Numbered from the stretch's first letter, positions 48,344-58,407 are shown. The stretch is 64,000 nucleotides of DNA from Herbaspirillum rhizosphaerae (GCF_001189965.1 NZ_LFLU01000019.1:1-64000); one strand, 5' to 3'. Notes: generated by a model not told the origin, from the sequence alone. Translations and numbers: made by a program.

Positions 48344-48391
48344 GAACAGGCCTGCCTTCCCCCCTCATTTGGCGGAAAAGCAGGCCTGTCG
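48344..48391 (-). terminator. Inverted repeat after the rubredoxin gene, possible terminator
   Basis: ACAGGCCTGC (48346-48355) and GCAGGCCTGT (48380-48389) form a 10-bp stem with a 24-base loop. The T-run on the minus strand is interrupted (TTCCGTTTT), so termination strength is uncertain. Confidence 0.45.
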
Positions 48392-48426
48392 AAGCAGCAA
48401 AAGTCTGCTGCGGATGGATTGCAGGT

Positions 48427-48612
48427 TTAGAGGGCGACCATCTCGAAATCTTCCTTGCGGGCGCCGCATTCCGGGCAGGTCCAGTTGATCGGCACGTCTT
48501 CCCAGCGCGTGCCGGGAGCAATGCCTTCGTCCGGCAGGCCGGCTTCTTCGTCGTAGATCCAACCACAGATCAGGCACATCCAGGTCTTAAATTCTGTTTT
48601 GCTATCGCTCAC
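48427..48612 (-). CDS. Rubredoxin
   Basis: The 61-residue electron carrier has the four iron ligands Cys13, Cys16, Cys46 and Cys49 in CLICGW and CPECGARKEDFE. It shuttles electrons to oxygenases or oxidases in the cytosol. It is divergent from thiD with only 62 bp between the starts. I recall the same rubredoxin-thiD-hemL order in other Betaproteobacteria. Confidence 0.96.
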   Translation of the reverse strand: MSDSKTEFKTWMCLICGWIYDEEAGLPDEGIAPGTRWEDVPINWTCPECGARKEDFEMVAL

Positions 48613-48674
48613 GGCTGACTATCCCTCAAATCAATCAAGTAAAATGGTAAACCAGATATCTTAATCTACTCGTC

Positions 48675-49499
48675 GTGCAAAACCAAACTTCTCCCTTGAT
48701 ATTAACTTTTGGCGCAGCCGACCCGGTCGGGGCGACGGGCATCCAGGCCGACCTGGCAACCTTCGCCGCCATGGGCTGCCACGGCCTGTCCATCATTACC
48801 TCGCTGCTGGTCAGCGATACGGCGCGTATCGAGGACATCCAGATCATCGACGTCGACTGGATGGCCGATCAGGCCCGCGTCATTCTCGAAGACATGCCGG
48901 TAGCGGCATTCAAGGTCGGCGCGGTCGGCAGCATCGAGAACATTTCGGCCATCGCCGAGATCGTCTCCGATTATCCCGACATTCCGCTGATTCTGGATCC
49001 TTTCATCACCGCCATGCCCGCACAGGACGGCGATGACGACGACAATCTGATCGCCATTCGCGAGCTGCTGATCCCTCAGACCACGCTGCTGCTGGCCTCT
49101 GCGGTGGAACTGAACCGCCTGGCGGAAACCTGGCGCGAACCGGTGCCGGGCGACGCCTTGCAGCTGGACGCCACGCGCATCGTAGAAATGGGCTGCGAAT
49201 ATCTCTTCGTCACCGGCATGCCGGGCGAGATTCACGAAGTCGTCAATGCGCTGTTCGACAACACCGGCATCATCCGCCGCGACAGCTGGCAGCGCCTGCC
49301 GGGCTCGTTTACCGGCGCCGGCACCACCTTGTCCGCAGCCATCTGCGCCATGCTGGCCAATGGCCTGGAAATTCCCGAGGCGGTCTCCGAAGCCCAGGAA
49401 TTCACCCTTGCCGCTCTTGCCCATGCGCAACGCCTGGGCATGGGCAAACTGATTCCCGACCGCTACTTCTGGGCGCGCGAATCGGACGAAACCAACTGA
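48675..49499 (+). CDS. thiD: Hydroxymethylpyrimidine/phosphomethylpyrimidine kinase
   Basis: The 274-residue ribokinase-like enzyme phosphorylates the pyrimidine precursor of thiamine. It has [20 protein letters not shown] at the N-terminus, [10 protein letters not shown] and the C-terminal [18 protein letters not shown] with the anion-hole and catalytic region (GAGTTLS, where Asp is commonly found in GAGDT). The start is GTG at 48675; no ATG fits. The Asp-to-Thr change in the GAGDT position is unusual for an active kinase and is noted separately. It precedes hemL by 26 bases. Confidence 0.88.
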   Translation: MQNQTSPLILTFGAADPVGATGIQADLATFAAMGCHGLSIITSLLVSDTARIEDIQIIDVDWMADQARVILEDMPVAAFKVGAVGSIENISAIAEIVSDYPDIPLILDPFITAMPAQDGDDDDNLIAIRELLIPQTTLLLASAVELNRLAETWREPVPGDALQLDATRIVEMGCEYLFVTGMPGEIHEVVNALFDNTGIIRRDSWQRLPGSFTGAGTTLSAAICAMLANGLEIPEAVSEAQEFTLAALAHAQRLGMGKLIPDRYFWARESDETN

Positions 49500-49525
49500 A
49501 CCGACTACTTCACCCACCTTCTCGT

Positions 49526-50824
49526 ATGAACCAGAAAAGCTCCGGCACTACCAACGAATCCCTGTTCGCCCGCGCTCAGCAAACTACACCCGGCGGCGTC
49601 AACTCGCCGGTGCGCGCCTTCCGCTCGGTCGGCGGCACGCCGCGCTTCATCACCAAAGCGCAAGGTCCGTATTTCTGGGATGCCGAAGACCGCCGCTATA
49701 TCGACTACATCGGCTCCTGGGGGCCGGCAATTGTCGGCCACGCCCATCCCAGGGTCGTGCAAGCGGTGCAGGAAGCCGCCGCGCGCGGACTGAGTTTCGG
49801 CGCACCGACCGAAGGCGAAATCGAGATGGCGGAGGAAATCTGCAAGCTGGTGCCGTCGATCGAGCAGGTGCGCCTGGTGTCCAGCGGCACCGAAGCCACC
49901 ATGAGCGCCCTGCGCCTGGCGCGCGGCGCCACCAAACGCGACAAGATCGTCAAATTCGAGGGCTGCTACCACGGTCATGCCGATTCCTTGCTGGTCAAGG
50001 CCGGCAGCGGCTTGCTGACGTTCGGCAATCCGACCTCCTCCGGCGTGCCGGAAGATTTCGTCAAGCACACGCTGGTGCTGGATTACAACAACACACAGCA
50101 GCTGGAAGACGCGTTCAAGGCCGCCGGCAATGAAATCGCCTGCGTGATCGTCGAGCCGATCGCCGGCAACATGAACTTGGTGCGTGCAACACCGGAATTC
50201 CTGCACACCATGCGCCGCCTCTGCACCGAGTACGGCGCCATTCTGATTTTCGACGAAGTCATGTCTGGCTTCCGCGTGGCACTGGGCGGCGCTCAGTCGC
50301 TATTTGGCATCACGCCGGATCTGACCGCGCTGGGCAAGGTCATCGGCGGCGGTTTGCCGGTTGCGGCCTTTGGCGGTCGCGCCGACATCATGAAGCACCT
50401 GGCGCCGCTGGGCGGCGTGTATCAGGCCGGCACCCTGTCCGGCAACCCGGTGACCGTCGCGGCAGGCCTGACAACGCTGCAGATCGTCCAGGAAGCCGAT
50501 TTCTACACCAAGCTGAGCACACAGACGCGCAAGCTCGCCGATGGCCTCTGCGAGGCTGCCAGGGCCGCCAACGTGACATTCTCGGCCGATACCGTGGGCG
50601 GCATGTTCGGCCTGTACTTCGCACCGGCCGTCCCCGCCAGCTATGCTGAAGTCATGCAGGGCAACAAGGACAAGTTCAACGTGTTCTTCCACGCCATGCT
50701 GGATGCGGGCGTCTATCTGGCGCCGTCGGCGTTCGAAGCGGGATTCGTGTCGGCCCAGCATGACGATGCCGTGATTGACGCGACCATCGCCGCTGCGCGC
50801 ACTGCTTTCGCAACGATCAAATAA
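49526..50824 (+). CDS. hemL: Glutamate-1-semialdehyde 2,1-aminomutase
   Basis: The 432-residue PLP enzyme makes 5-aminolevulinate for haem. Motifs are [17 protein letters not shown] near the start, [25 protein letters not shown] with the cofactor Asp, and the PLP Lys271 in [20 protein letters not shown] follows. Length is normal. It is in a unit with thiD and ends in a strong terminator. Confidence 0.97.
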   Translation: MNQKSSGTTNESLFARAQQTTPGGVNSPVRAFRSVGGTPRFITKAQGPYFWDAEDRRYIDYIGSWGPAIVGHAHPRVVQAVQEAAARGLSFGAPTEGEIEMAEEICKLVPSIEQVRLVSSGTEATMSALRLARGATKRDKIVKFEGCYHGHADSLLVKAGSGLLTFGNPTSSGVPEDFVKHTLVLDYNNTQQLEDAFKAAGNEIACVIVEPIAGNMNLVRATPEFLHTMRRLCTEYGAILIFDEVMSGFRVALGGAQSLFGITPDLTALGKVIGGGLPVAAFGGRADIMKHLAPLGGVYQAGTLSGNPVTVAAGLTTLQIVQEADFYTKLSTQTRKLADGLCEAARAANVTFSADTVGGMFGLYFAPAVPASYAEVMQGNKDKFNVFFHAMLDAGVYLAPSAFEAGFVSAQHDDAVIDATIAAARTAFATIK

Positions 50825-50847
50825 CGTCGGCAAGTAACGCAGGAAAT

Positions 50848-50876
50848 AAAAAAGGACGCTTAAGCGTCCTTTTTTA
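50848..50876 (+). terminator. Rho-independent terminator of hemL
   Basis: AAGGACGCT/AGCGTCCTT forms the stem, followed by TTTTT and preceded by an A-run, so it may also work leftward against erpA read-through. Confidence 0.88.
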
Positions 50877-50928
50877 CGTGAGGAAAAACTGCTGAAACTG
50901 TTGTTTCCCGATCAGATGTCCTGGCGAA

Positions 50929-51294
50929 TCAAGCCGAGAACGACGAACCGCAACCGCAAGTGGTCGTTGCGTTCGGGTTCTTGATCACGAATTGCGCGCC
51001 TTCCAGATCGTCCTTGTAGTCGATCTCTGCGCCGACCAGGTACTGATAGCTCATCGAGTCGATCAGCAACTGAACGCCGTTCTTGGTCATGGTGGTGTCG
51101 TCTTCGTTGACGATTTCATCGAAGGTGAAACCGTACTGGAAGCCCGAGCAACCGCCGCCTTGCACGAATACGCGCAGCTTCAGGTCGGGGTTGCCTTCTT
51201 CTTCGATCAATTGCGCAACCTTGGCGGCGGCGCTATCGGAAAAGACCATGGGGGCGGGAAACGAGGTTTCTGTAATTTCTGCAACGGCATTCAT
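50929..51294 (-). CDS. erpA: Iron-sulfur cluster insertion protein, A-type
   Basis: The 121-residue carrier has the three cluster Cys residues of A-type proteins: Cys49 in [11 protein letters not shown] and Cys113 and Cys115 in CGCGSSF. It delivers Fe-S clusters to targets such as isoprenoid enzymes. The ErpA name fits better than IscA because no isc genes are adjacent and the N-terminus is extended. It is downstream of the bactofilin gene. Confidence 0.93.
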   Translation of the reverse strand: MNAVAEITETSFPAPMVFSDSAAAKVAQLIEEEGNPDLKLRVFVQGGGCSGFQYGFTFDEIVNEDDTTMTKNGVQLLIDSMSYQYLVGAEIDYKDDLEGAQFVIKNPNATTTCGCGSSFSA

Positions 51295-51349
51295 ATTAAG
51301 CTCCTGCTAATCAGCGGACAATGGAGTGATTATAAGGCCTGTGGAGAAT

Positions 51350-51751
51350 TCATGCATCGCCGCCGGCCGAAGCCGCCAGTTTGAGCACCGGCGCCTCTTC
51401 GGTCTGACCGTGGCTGAGCTTGCCGGACACCAGCGCGCCGCCGTGCATTTCCAGAGCCTTGTAATAGACATCTCCAGTTATGCGGGCTTTCGGCTGCAAT
51501 TCAAGTAGCTCGACCGAATGGACGTCGCCGATGATTTCGCCGTTGACGATCAGATGCACGGCGCGAATCTCGCCGACGATCTTGGCGTGCTCGGAAATGA
51601 CCAGCACGCTTGGCTGCCCTGCTTCGGCGTTGATATTGCCCTTGATATGGCCGTCAATGCGCAGGCCGCCCTTGAAATGGACGTCGCCATGGATACTGGT
51701 CGAAATGCCGATCAGGCTGTCGATGGTGCTTTTGGATTTACGTCCCAACAT
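51350..51751 (-). CDS. Bactofilin (polymer-forming cytoskeletal protein)
   Basis: The 133-residue protein is a right-handed beta-helix with hydrophobic repeats such as GDVHFKGGLRIDGHIKGNIN, VLVISEHAKIVGEIRAVHLI and GDVYYKALEMHGGALVSGK. Bactofilins polymerise without nucleotides and help organise the cell envelope. It lies eight bases after the coiled-coil membrane protein gene, so the two may work together. Confidence 0.92.
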   Translation of the reverse strand: MLGRKSKSTIDSLIGISTSIHGDVHFKGGLRIDGHIKGNINAEAGQPSVLVISEHAKIVGEIRAVHLIVNGEIIGDVHSVELLELQPKARITGDVYYKALEMHGGALVSGKLSHGQTEEAPVLKLAASAGGDA

Positions 51752-51759
51752 GATTCACC

Positions 51760-52491
51760 TCACAAATTCACGGATTGCTGAGCTCGCATCTGGCCTCTTT
51801 CGAGAACGCGAGCCTGAATCGCCTTGATGGTTGCACCTTCGGGAAGCGTTAACACTCCGTCAACCCGTTGATAATACTTGAATGCGAGCTTATAGCGCGC
51901 GAGATCCGTGGCATTTTGCTCGGGGAAGTTGATAGTAACACTTTTGCCGCTCTGCAACACCGTTACGCTGAACTGCAAATTCCCCACGAACTGACGGCCT
52001 TTTTCGCCCTGAATGGCGAGCAACTGATACCGCACCTGGTTCGGCGCGACAATCTCGGCTTTCAATCTCTGGATGGTGACGCCATCGGCGCCAACGTTGG
52101 TCGGGAGCAAGCTTTGGAAGAAAGAGAGATCTTCCTTCAGCTTAGCATTTTCCGCCTCCAGTGTCTTGATCTGCCCCGCCAGCTGCGCCTGCGCCGAACG
52201 CTCGATATTGAGCTGGCTTTCGGCCGCATTGGCCGTCGTCGAAAACTGATCGCGCTCGGCATTGAGCTTCTTGACCTGCTCCGACAGCACCTCCACGTGG
52301 TCGCGCATGCCGTCCGGGTTCAAACCCGAAAAATTATTGCGCCCGAGGTCGTAAGCCCACATCGCCATCGCACCGCCGACGGCGATTACCACCACCAGGA
52401 TCAGCGCGCGCAGCGGCCACGGCATGTGGCGCTTGATGGTCATCTTCGGCGCAGAAATCGACATGCGCCGCACCCATAACTTATATTTCAC
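51760..52491 (-). CDS. DUF6776-like single-pass membrane protein with coiled coil
   Basis: The 243-residue protein has a basic N-terminus, one membrane helix (about 28-46, [20 protein letters not shown]), a coiled coil (about 60-120, [18 protein letters not shown] and [20 protein letters not shown]) and a periplasmic beta-rich domain. The GTG at 52491 is chosen because it overlaps the argC stop as GTGA and gives the family-like start VKYKLWVRR. Function is unknown; close coupling to a bactofilin gene suggests an envelope role. Confidence 0.75.
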   Translation of the reverse strand: MKYKLWVRRMSISAPKMTIKRHMPWPLRALILVVVIAVGGAMAMWAYDLGRNNFSGLNPDGMRDHVEVLSEQVKKLNAERDQFSTTANAAESQLNIERSAQAQLAGQIKTLEAENAKLKEDLSFFQSLLPTNVGADGVTIQRLKAEIVAPNQVRYQLLAIQGEKGRQFVGNLQFSVTVLQSGKSVTINFPEQNATDLARYKLAFKYYQRVDGVLTLPEGATIKAIQARVLERGQMRAQQSVNL

Positions 52492-53525
52492 GGCAAAACC
52501 GGGACGTGCATCAGACCGGTGGTTTCTTCCAGTCCGAACATCAGGTTCATGCATTGCACCGCCTGGCCGGACGCACCCTTGACCAGGTTGTCCTGCACCA
52601 CCAGCACGACCACGGTGTCGCCGTTGTCCGGACGATGCAAGGCAATGCGCAGCATGTTGGAAGCGCGCGTGGTGCGTGTTTCCGGATGCGAACCGAACGG
52701 CATGACGTCAACGAAAGGCTCGTTCTTGTAGGCGTCTTCGAACAAGGCCTGCAATGCGGCGTTGTCGATGTCCTTGATCAGGCGCGCATACAGCGTGGAA
52801 TGCATGCCGCGGATCATCGGCACCAGATGCGGCGTGAACAGCAGACCGACCTTGTCGTCGGTCAGCTTGCCCAACTGCTCCAGCGTTTCCGGCGAATGGC
52901 GGTGGCCCGAGACGCCGTAGGCTTTGAAATTGTCCGATGCTTCCGAAAACAGGGTGGCGATCTCGGCCTTGCGGCCGGCGCCCGACACGCCCGATTTGCA
53001 GTCGGCGATGAGATGCGATGCATCGATCACGCCGGCCTTCAGCAGCGGCGCATAACCCAGCTGCATGGTGGTCGGATAGCAACCGGGGTTGCCGATCAGG
53101 CGCGCCTTCCTGATATTTTCACGATTCAGTTCCGGCAGGCCGTAAGCCGCTTCTTTCAGCAGCTCAGGGCAGCTGTGCGGCATCTTGTACCACTTCTCGA
53201 ACGCGGCGATGTCTTGCAGGCGGAAGTCCGCCGCCAGATCGATCACCTTGACGCCGGCGGCCAGCAACTCCGGCGCCTGCGCCATGGCAACGCCGTGCGG
53301 CGTGGCGAAGAAAACCACGTCGCACTCGGTCAGCCGGGCGTTGTCAGGCGAGGAAAACGCGATATCCACGCGACCGCGCAGCGATGGGTACATGTCAGCG
53401 ACCGGCATGCCATCTTCTTTGCGCGATGTCACTGCCTGCAATTGCACTTGCGGGTGGGTGGCGAATATGCGCAGCAACTCCACGCCTGTGTATCCTGTGC
53501 CGCCGACGATACCTACCTTGATCAT
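52488..53525 (-). CDS. argC: N-acetyl-gamma-glutamyl-phosphate reductase
   Basis: The 345-residue enzyme catalyses the third step of arginine synthesis with NADPH. It has the cofactor motif [13 protein letters not shown], the catalytic Cys149 in [12 protein letters not shown] and the conserved His in GHRHSPE. Length is that of the larger ArgC type. It is the first gene of a leftward unit with the coiled-coil protein and bactofilin. Confidence 0.96.
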   Translation of the reverse strand: MIKVGIVGGTGYTGVELLRIFATHPQVQLQAVTSRKEDGMPVADMYPSLRGRVDIAFSSPDNARLTECDVVFFATPHGVAMAQAPELLAAGVKVIDLAADFRLQDIAAFEKWYKMPHSCPELLKEAAYGLPELNRENIRKARLIGNPGCYPTTMQLGYAPLLKAGVIDASHLIADCKSGVSGAGRKAEIATLFSEASDNFKAYGVSGHRHSPETLEQLGKLTDDKVGLLFTPHLVPMIRGMHSTLYARLIKDIDNAALQALFEDAYKNEPFVDVMPFGSHPETRTTRASNMLRIALHRPDNGDTVVVLVVQDNLVKGASGQAVQCMNLMFGLEETTGLMHVPVLP

Positions 53526-53737
53526 GTTTTTTCCTTGCTGAAAGAGCGTGCCCGAGAGCGTTTTATTTTAACAGGAGAATATTTCTGTCACATTACCCCA
53601 AACTGCACCGATTCAAAGCGCGAATAAGGCGGAAAAATGACTTTGATACCGAAATGCAACCCGGTCGCATGACCGCGGCAACGAACTGCGACGCGCGATA
53701 GCATCTCAGATATCCGTACAAAACAGGCCACAAAATG

Positions 53738-53772
53738 CAAAAAGCCGCCAGGCTTGTCGCCGGCGGCTTTTC
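53738..53772 (-). terminator. Rho-independent terminator of rplM-rpsI
   Basis: On the minus strand AAAAGCCGCCGG and CCTGGCGGCTTTTT form a strong stem with a short loop, about 30 bases after the rpsI stop. Confidence 0.85.
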
Positions 53773-53801
53773 GATGTGCTGAAAAACAGCACGCGTCGTG
53801 A

Positions 53802-54194
53802 TTAACGCTTCGAGAATTGCTTTGCGCGACGTGCTTTGCGCAGACCAACCTTCTTACGTTCGACTTCACGTGCATCACGAGTAACGAAACCTGCCTTGGA
53901 CAGTTCCGGCTTCAGTGTTGCATCGTAGTCGATCAGAGCGCGGGTGATGCCGTGACGAACAGCACCAGCCTGGCCGGATTCACCGCCGCCGTGGACGTTG
54001 ACCATGATGTCGAAACGTTCGACGTTGTTGGTCAGTTCCAGAGGTTGACGAATCACCATCAGACCGGTTTCGCGCGAAAAATATTCATTCGCTGGCTTGC
54101 CGTTGACGACGATCTTGCCCGAGCCGGACTTGATGAAAACGCGAGCCACTGCACTCTTGCGACGGCCGGTTCCGTAATTGTAGTTACCGATCAT
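53802..54194 (-). CDS. rpsI: 30S ribosomal protein S9
   Basis: The 130-residue protein has [20 protein letters not shown] at the start, [20 protein letters not shown] in the middle and ends [11 protein letters not shown], the basic tail reaching the P-site tRNA. It is nine bases after rplM, the usual pair. Confidence 0.98.
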   Translation of the reverse strand: MIGNYNYGTGRRKSAVARVFIKSGSGKIVVNGKPANEYFSRETGLMVIRQPLELTNNVERFDIMVNVHGGGESGQAGAVRHGITRALIDYDATLKPELSKAGFVTRDAREVERKKVGLRKARRAKQFSKR

Positions 54195-54203
54195 GTCTAT
54201 TCC

Positions 54204-54632
54204 TTAGAGTTCGAGTGCTTTAGGTTGCTGAGCAGCGTGCGGATGGTTGCCATCTGCATAAACCTTCAGCTTCTTGATCATCGCGTAGCCGAGCGGGCCC
54301 TTAGGCAGCATGCCCTTGACCGCTTTTTCCAGCGCGCGACCTGGAAAACGCTGTTGCATTTTCAGGAAATTGGTTTCGTAGATGCCGCCTGGGTAGCCGC
54401 TGTGACGGTAGTACGTCTTTTCAGTTGCTTTGGTGCCAGTGACACGCAGTTTGCCGGCATTGATCACGACGATGAAATCGCCCGTGTCGACGTGCGGAGT
54501 AAATTCTGGTTTGTGCTTGCCGCGCAGTCGGAGTGCCACTTCGCTGGCAACACGTCCGAGGACTTTGTCCGTCGCGTCAATCACGAACCACTCGCGCTTT
54601 ACCTCATGGGCTTTAGCGGAAAAGGTTTTCAT
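54204..54632 (-). CDS. rplM: 50S ribosomal protein L13
   Basis: The 142-residue protein has [20 protein letters not shown] at the start, [20 protein letters not shown] and [20 protein letters not shown]. It starts assembly of the large subunit. First gene of rplM-rpsI. Confidence 0.98.
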   Translation of the reverse strand: MKTFSAKAHEVKREWFVIDATDKVLGRVASEVALRLRGKHKPEFTPHVDTGDFIVVINAGKLRVTGTKATEKTYYRHSGYPGGIYETNFLKMQQRFPGRALEKAVKGMLPKGPLGYAMIKKLKVYADGNHPHAAQQPKALEL

Positions 54633-54878
54633 GATGACTTCCTAATGTAATTAAATAAACGCTCAATTTGGCGGTTCTGCGGCTACCGAAACGATACTTT
54701 GTGTCGTCATACCGACGCAGACTCTTCCTTGTTGTCTTTCCAGAGCGCACGGAAAGCCGAGAATTATAGCCTTTTCAAGGACTTAGCGTCAAACCCTTTC
54801 TTCGCCGCGCCGCGCGCCGCGGGCTTTTCCGCACATTCGTCTATGAAAATATCCGCAAAGGGCAGGATTGCTACGGAC

Positions 54879-54974
54879 AAAAAAAACCCGAAACGATGGT
54901 TTCGGGTTTAAATCCACACCAAAGGAGGAGGGTGGAGGAGACTCGGTTTGATTGCGTCGGAAACGTCAATCAGT
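54879..54974 (-). ncRNA. Candidate small RNA with anti-Shine-Dalgarno loop
   Basis: A transcript of about 96 nt is predicted on the minus strand. The 5' hairpin pairs UGAUUG with CAAUCA (54967-54972 and 54949-54954) and an inner CGU/ACG. The second hairpin pairs UCCAC with GUGGA (54932-54936 and 54913-54917) and exposes CCUCCUCC in its 14-nt loop. Another CUCCUCC is just upstream. The third is a perfect 11-bp terminator stem (54884-54909) ended by U8. A sigma-70 promoter is placed correctly upstream. No open frame is present, and no start codon follows the purine-rich complement on the other strand. Probable role: base pairing to ribosome binding sites (inference). Confidence 0.72.
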
Positions 54975-54980
54975 GAATTC

Positions 54981-55009
54981 AATATAGCAAACGGAATTGT
55001 GCAGCGCAA
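54981..55009 (-). promoter_or_regulatory. Sigma-70 promoter of the candidate small RNA
   Basis: The -35 box TTGCGC (55004-55009) and -10 box TATATT (54981-54986) are separated by exactly 17 bases on the minus strand, with start expected near 54974. Confidence 0.7.
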
Positions 55010-55186
55010 GATTTAATTTCTCCTATGTGACGCAATTAAAAGTTAAAGGAAAGTAAGTATTTTTGTTGCTGTGCAATATGCATTTTTTTGCCTATTTCAT
55101 CTCTGCCAATCCCAACGCGATGCCAACCACATTTCCCGAAAAAGCTACAATAGCCGCCTCCCTCTAATTACCCTGCGAGAACGCAC

Positions 55187-55642
55187 ATGGAATGCACAGT
55201 ACGCTGGACCGGTCTTTCCGGCATGACCTTCTTGGCTGAAACCGGCTCGGGCCACGTGGTGGCGATGGATGGCGCCCCGGACGGCGGCGGCCGCAACCTG
55301 GCGCCGCGCCCGATGGAAATGGTGCTGCTCGGCACCGGCGGCTGCACGGCTTATGATGTGGTGGTGATTTTGCGCAAAAGCGGCCAGGATATTCGCGGCT
55401 GCGAAGTGACACTGAAGTCGGAACGTGCGGAACAGGATCCCAAGGTCTTTACCAAGATCCATTTCCACTTCACGGTGCGCGGCCGCAACCTGAAGACCAA
55501 CGTTGTCGAACGCGCCATCAAGTTGTCGCATGACAAATATTGTTCGGCATCGATCATGCTGGAGAAAACTGCGGAAATGACACACTCGTTCGAGATCGTG
55601 GACGATCTGAGCGATGAAGTGCAGGTTCAGGCGCAACAATAA
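55187..55642 (+). CDS. OsmC-family peroxiredoxin-like protein (YhfA type)
   Basis: The 151-residue protein has the two redox Cys of the OsmC fold, Cys53 in GTGGCTAYDVV and Cys119 in HDKYCSASIML. Members reduce organic hydroperoxides or are of unknown role (YhfA branch, to which MEMVLLGTGGC points). Cytosolic. It stands alone, convergent with coq7. Confidence 0.9.
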   Translation: MECTVRWTGLSGMTFLAETGSGHVVAMDGAPDGGGRNLAPRPMEMVLLGTGGCTAYDVVVILRKSGQDIRGCEVTLKSERAEQDPKVFTKIHFHFTVRGRNLKTNVVERAIKLSHDKYCSASIMLEKTAEMTHSFEIVDDLSDEVQVQAQQ

Positions 55643-55699
55643 GCAGCGCCCCTCCCCTTTTCCCTTCTTCGCCACCATCGGCGAAATCGGGGACGCACA

Positions 55700-55730
55700 G
55701 CAAAACAGGGCTTCGCGCCCTGTTCTTTAT
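55700..55730. terminator. Hairpin between the osmC-like gene and coq7
   Basis: ACAGGGC-TTCGC-GCCCTGT is followed by TCTTTAT rightward and by TTTTGC leftward, so it may end both convergent transcripts. It touches the coq7 stop. Confidence 0.6.
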
Positions 55731-56353
55731 ATCCGGTAAGCCACCGTGGTCATGACTTTGGACATCATTTTCATGACCCCGCGAATCGGCGCCGGCATCT
55801 CTGCCGCCCCCAATGCTTTGGCCGCCTCGCCGTGCTCGACTTCGTCCTTGCGCATCTGATCGACAATGGCGCGCGATTTGGCGTCTTGCGGCGGCAATTT
55901 TTCCAGATGGCTGATCAGATGCAATTCGACCTGGCGCTCGGTCTCGGCGACAAAGCCGAGATTGCGCGCATCGCCCACGCGCGCGGCAATCGTGCCCAGC
56001 ACGTAAGAGCCGGCGTACCACAGGGGATTGAGCAGGCTGATGTGTGAGCCGAGCTCACGCAGGCGCTCGGCGGTCCACGCCAGGTGATCTTCTTCTTCGA
56101 TGCCCGCATGCGCAAACTGCTGCTTCAGCGCCTGCGCCTGGGCAAAGCGGCCCTGGGCATCGTACAAAGCCTGTGCGCACACTTCGCCGACATGATTGAC
56201 GCGCATCAGGCCCGCGCTGTGCAGCTTTTCGACGTCGCTCATGGCAGCCTCGCCAATCTGCGACGCCGGGTTCGGACGCGATGACGCCACCACGCCGCTG
56301 ACGACGCGCAAGGCCTTGTCCAGATCAGTGATCAGTCGATCGACGAATTGCAT
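55727..56353 (-). CDS. coq7: Demethoxyubiquinone hydroxylase
   Basis: The 208-residue di-iron enzyme catalyses the last hydroxylation of ubiquinone synthesis. Iron ligands are seen in HVGEVCAQALYD (Glu57), EEEDHLAW (residues 86-93) and the later EVEHGEAA. It is peripheral at the inner membrane. The length matches the longer betaproteobacterial form. Confidence 0.95.
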   Translation of the reverse strand: MQFVDRLITDLDKALRVVSGVVASSRPNPASQIGEAAMSDVEKLHSAGLMRVNHVGEVCAQALYDAQGRFAQAQALKQQFAHAGIEEEDHLAWTAERLRELGSHISLLNPLWYAGSYVLGTIAARVGDARNLGFVAETERQVELHLISHLEKLPPQDAKSRAIVDQMRKDEVEHGEAAKALGAAEMPAPIRGVMKMMSKVMTTVAYRI

Positions 56354-56410
56354 GGATACGGATTCCAGTAAAAATGAATGCCAGGTAAACGCTGAAACAG
56401 GCGATACCGC

Positions 56411-57445
56411 TCAGGCCATTTTCCAATTGATTGTTTCGCCGCCATTCAGCGGCACAACCGTCGCGTCGCCCATCGGCAACTCGGCGGGAATGGTCCAGTT
56501 CTCGCGGCGCAAGGTCACCGTACCTTCGTTGCGCGGCAAGTCGTAAAAGGCCGGGCCGTTGAAGCTGGCGAAGGCTTCGAGCTTGTCCAGCGCACCGGCC
56601 TGGTCGAAAGCTTGCGCATACAGCTCCAGCGCGTGCAGCGCGGTGTAGCAGCCGGCGCAACCGCAGGCGTGCTCTTTCAAGCCCTTGGCGTGCGGCGCGG
56701 AATCCGTACCGAGGAAGAACTTGTCGCTGCCGGAAATCGCTGCGGCCACCAGCGCCTGGCGATGGGTCTCGCGCTTCAGGACAGGCAGGCAGTAGTAATG
56801 CGGACGAATACCGCCCTTGAAGATTTCGTTGCGGTTGTACAGCAGGTGATGCGCAGTGATCGTCGCCGCAGTCGGGCCTTCTGAAGCCATGACATAGTCG
56901 GCGGCGTCTTTGGTGGTGATGTGTTCGAAGACGACCTTCAGCTCCGGCATATCCTTGCGCAGCGGCGTCATGACGCGGTCGATGAAGACGGCTTCGCGAT
57001 CGAAGATATCGATCGCCGGATCGGTGACTTCGCCGTGCACCAGGAAAGGCATGCCGACTTCCTGCAAGACTTCCAGCGTCTTGTAGCACTTGCGCAGATC
57101 GGTGACGCCGGCATCGGAATTGGTGGTGGCGCCGGCCGGATACAGCTTGACGGCCTTCACGAAGCCGCTCGCCTTGGCCTTGCGGATTTCTTCCGGCGGC
57201 GTGTTGTCGGTCAGGTAGAGCACCATCAGCGGCTCGAACTGCACGCCGGCCGGCAGCGCCGCCAGGATGCGGTCGCGGTAGGCGCCGGCCTGCTCGGTGG
57301 TTGTGACCGGCGGCTTCAGATTCGGCATGATGATCGCGCGCGCGAATTGATGAGCGGTATGCGGCAATACGCTTGCCAGGGTCGCGCCGTCGCGCAAATG
57401 CAAATGCCAGTCGTCCGGACGGGTAATGGTCACTACGTCGCTCAT
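56411..57445 (-). CDS. pyrC: Dihydroorotase
   Basis: The 344-residue zinc enzyme of pyrimidine synthesis has the metal ligands HLHLRDG (His14, His16), the carboxylated Lys in [11 protein letters not shown] near residue 100 and [13 protein letters not shown] with the Asp of the active site. Size matches class II PyrC. The start [10 protein letters not shown] at 57445 replaces an upstream ATG that adds 14 residues not seen in the family. Confidence 0.96.
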   Translation of the reverse strand: MSDVVTITRPDDWHLHLRDGATLASVLPHTAHQFARAIIMPNLKPPVTTTEQAGAYRDRILAALPAGVQFEPLMVLYLTDNTPPEEIRKAKASGFVKAVKLYPAGATTNSDAGVTDLRKCYKTLEVLQEVGMPFLVHGEVTDPAIDIFDREAVFIDRVMTPLRKDMPELKVVFEHITTKDAADYVMASEGPTAATITAHHLLYNRNEIFKGGIRPHYYCLPVLKRETHRQALVAAAISGSDKFFLGTDSAPHAKGLKEHACGCAGCYTALHALELYAQAFDQAGALDKLEAFASFNGPAFYDLPRNEGTVTLRRENWTIPAELPMGDATVVPLNGGETINWKMA

Positions 57446-57563
57446 CGCTCTTCTCTTCCTCTGAATTAGTGCTCGTGCCAAGCGCACGAAATCCCGCTAT
57501 TTTACCGCAAGGGCTGCCGCACCCGAATTGCGGCACCTCAAACACCCGTCTTCAAACGCCATC

Positions 57564-57606
57564 CAAAAAACAAAAACCGCCGCGGCCTGAACCGGGCGGT
57601 TTTCGT
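57564..57606 (-). terminator. Rho-independent terminator of the glt operon
   Basis: On the minus strand AAAACCGCC and GGCGGTTTT pair across a 13-base loop, followed by TGTTTTTT, about 75 bases after the gltL stop. Confidence 0.78.
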
Positions 57607-57678
57607 TGAACGACTGAGCTTGCCAGAGCAAAATCCGGAGCGCAGACAAGGCGCTCCGCCTCCGGCGGCTTCAGCGTC

Positions 57679-58407
57679 TTAGTGCGTAATGATCTTGGCC
57701 AGGAAGTCGCGCGCGCGTTCCGAGCGTGGCGAACCGAAGAAGTCTTCCTTCTTGCAGTCTTCCACCACCAGACCTTTGTCCATGAAGATGACGCGGTTGG
57801 CAACCTTGCGCGCAAAGCCCATTTCGTGGGTCACGACCATCATGGTCATGCCTTCTTGCGCCAGGCCGACCATGACGTCCAGCACTTCATTGATCATTTC
57901 AGGGTCGAGCGCCGATGTCGGTTCGTCGAACAGCATCGCGATCGGGTCCATCGACAGCGCGCGGGCAATCGCCACACGTTGCTGCTGGCCGCCGGACAAT
58001 TGGCCCGGGAATTTGTCTTTTTGTGCGATCAGGCCGACGCGGTCCAGATACTTCAAGCCCTTTTCGGTCGCTTCGTCCACGCTGCGGCCCAGCACCTTGA
58101 CCTGGCCGATGGTCAGGTTTTCGCGGATCGACAGATGCGGGAACAGTTCAAAGTTCTGGAACACCATGCCGATGCGCGCGCGCAGTTTCGACAGGTTGGT
58201 CTTCGGATCGCCGACGGACACGCCGTCAACGGTGATCGTGCCCTTCTGGAACGGCTCCAGGCCGTTGACGGTCTTGATCAGCGTCGACTTGCCCGAACCC
58301 GACGGACCGCAGACCACGACCACATCGCCCTTGGCGACGCTGGTGGTGCAATCGGTCAGAACCTGGAAGCTGCCGTACCACTTGCTGACGTTATTGAGTT
58401 CAATCAT
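57679..58407 (-). CDS. gltL: Glutamate/aspartate ABC transporter ATP-binding protein
   Basis: The 242-residue ATPase has Walker A CGPSGSGKST at 33-42, the signature LSGGQQQR near 137-144, Walker B MLFDEPTSALDP and the H-loop VVTHEMGFARKVA. It powers uptake through GltJK. Last gene of gltIJKL. Confidence 0.94.
   Translation of the reverse strand: MIELNNVSKWYGSFQVLTDCTTSVAKGDVVVVCGPSGSGKSTLIKTVNGLEPFQKGTITVDGVSVGDPKTNLSKLRARIGMVFQNFELFPHLSIRENLTIGQVKVLGRSVDEATEKGLKYLDRVGLIAQKDKFPGQLSGGQQQRVAIARALSMDPIAMLFDEPTSALDPEMINEVLDVMVGLAQEGMTMMVVTHEMGFARKVANRVIFMDKGLVVEDCKKEDFFGSPRSERARDFLAKIITH

Noticed and set aside
54921..54940. Purine-rich GGAGGAG run read as a plus-strand Shine-Dalgarno
   Set aside because: No start codon or frame follows at a suitable distance, whereas the minus strand gives a complete promoter-to-terminator RNA.
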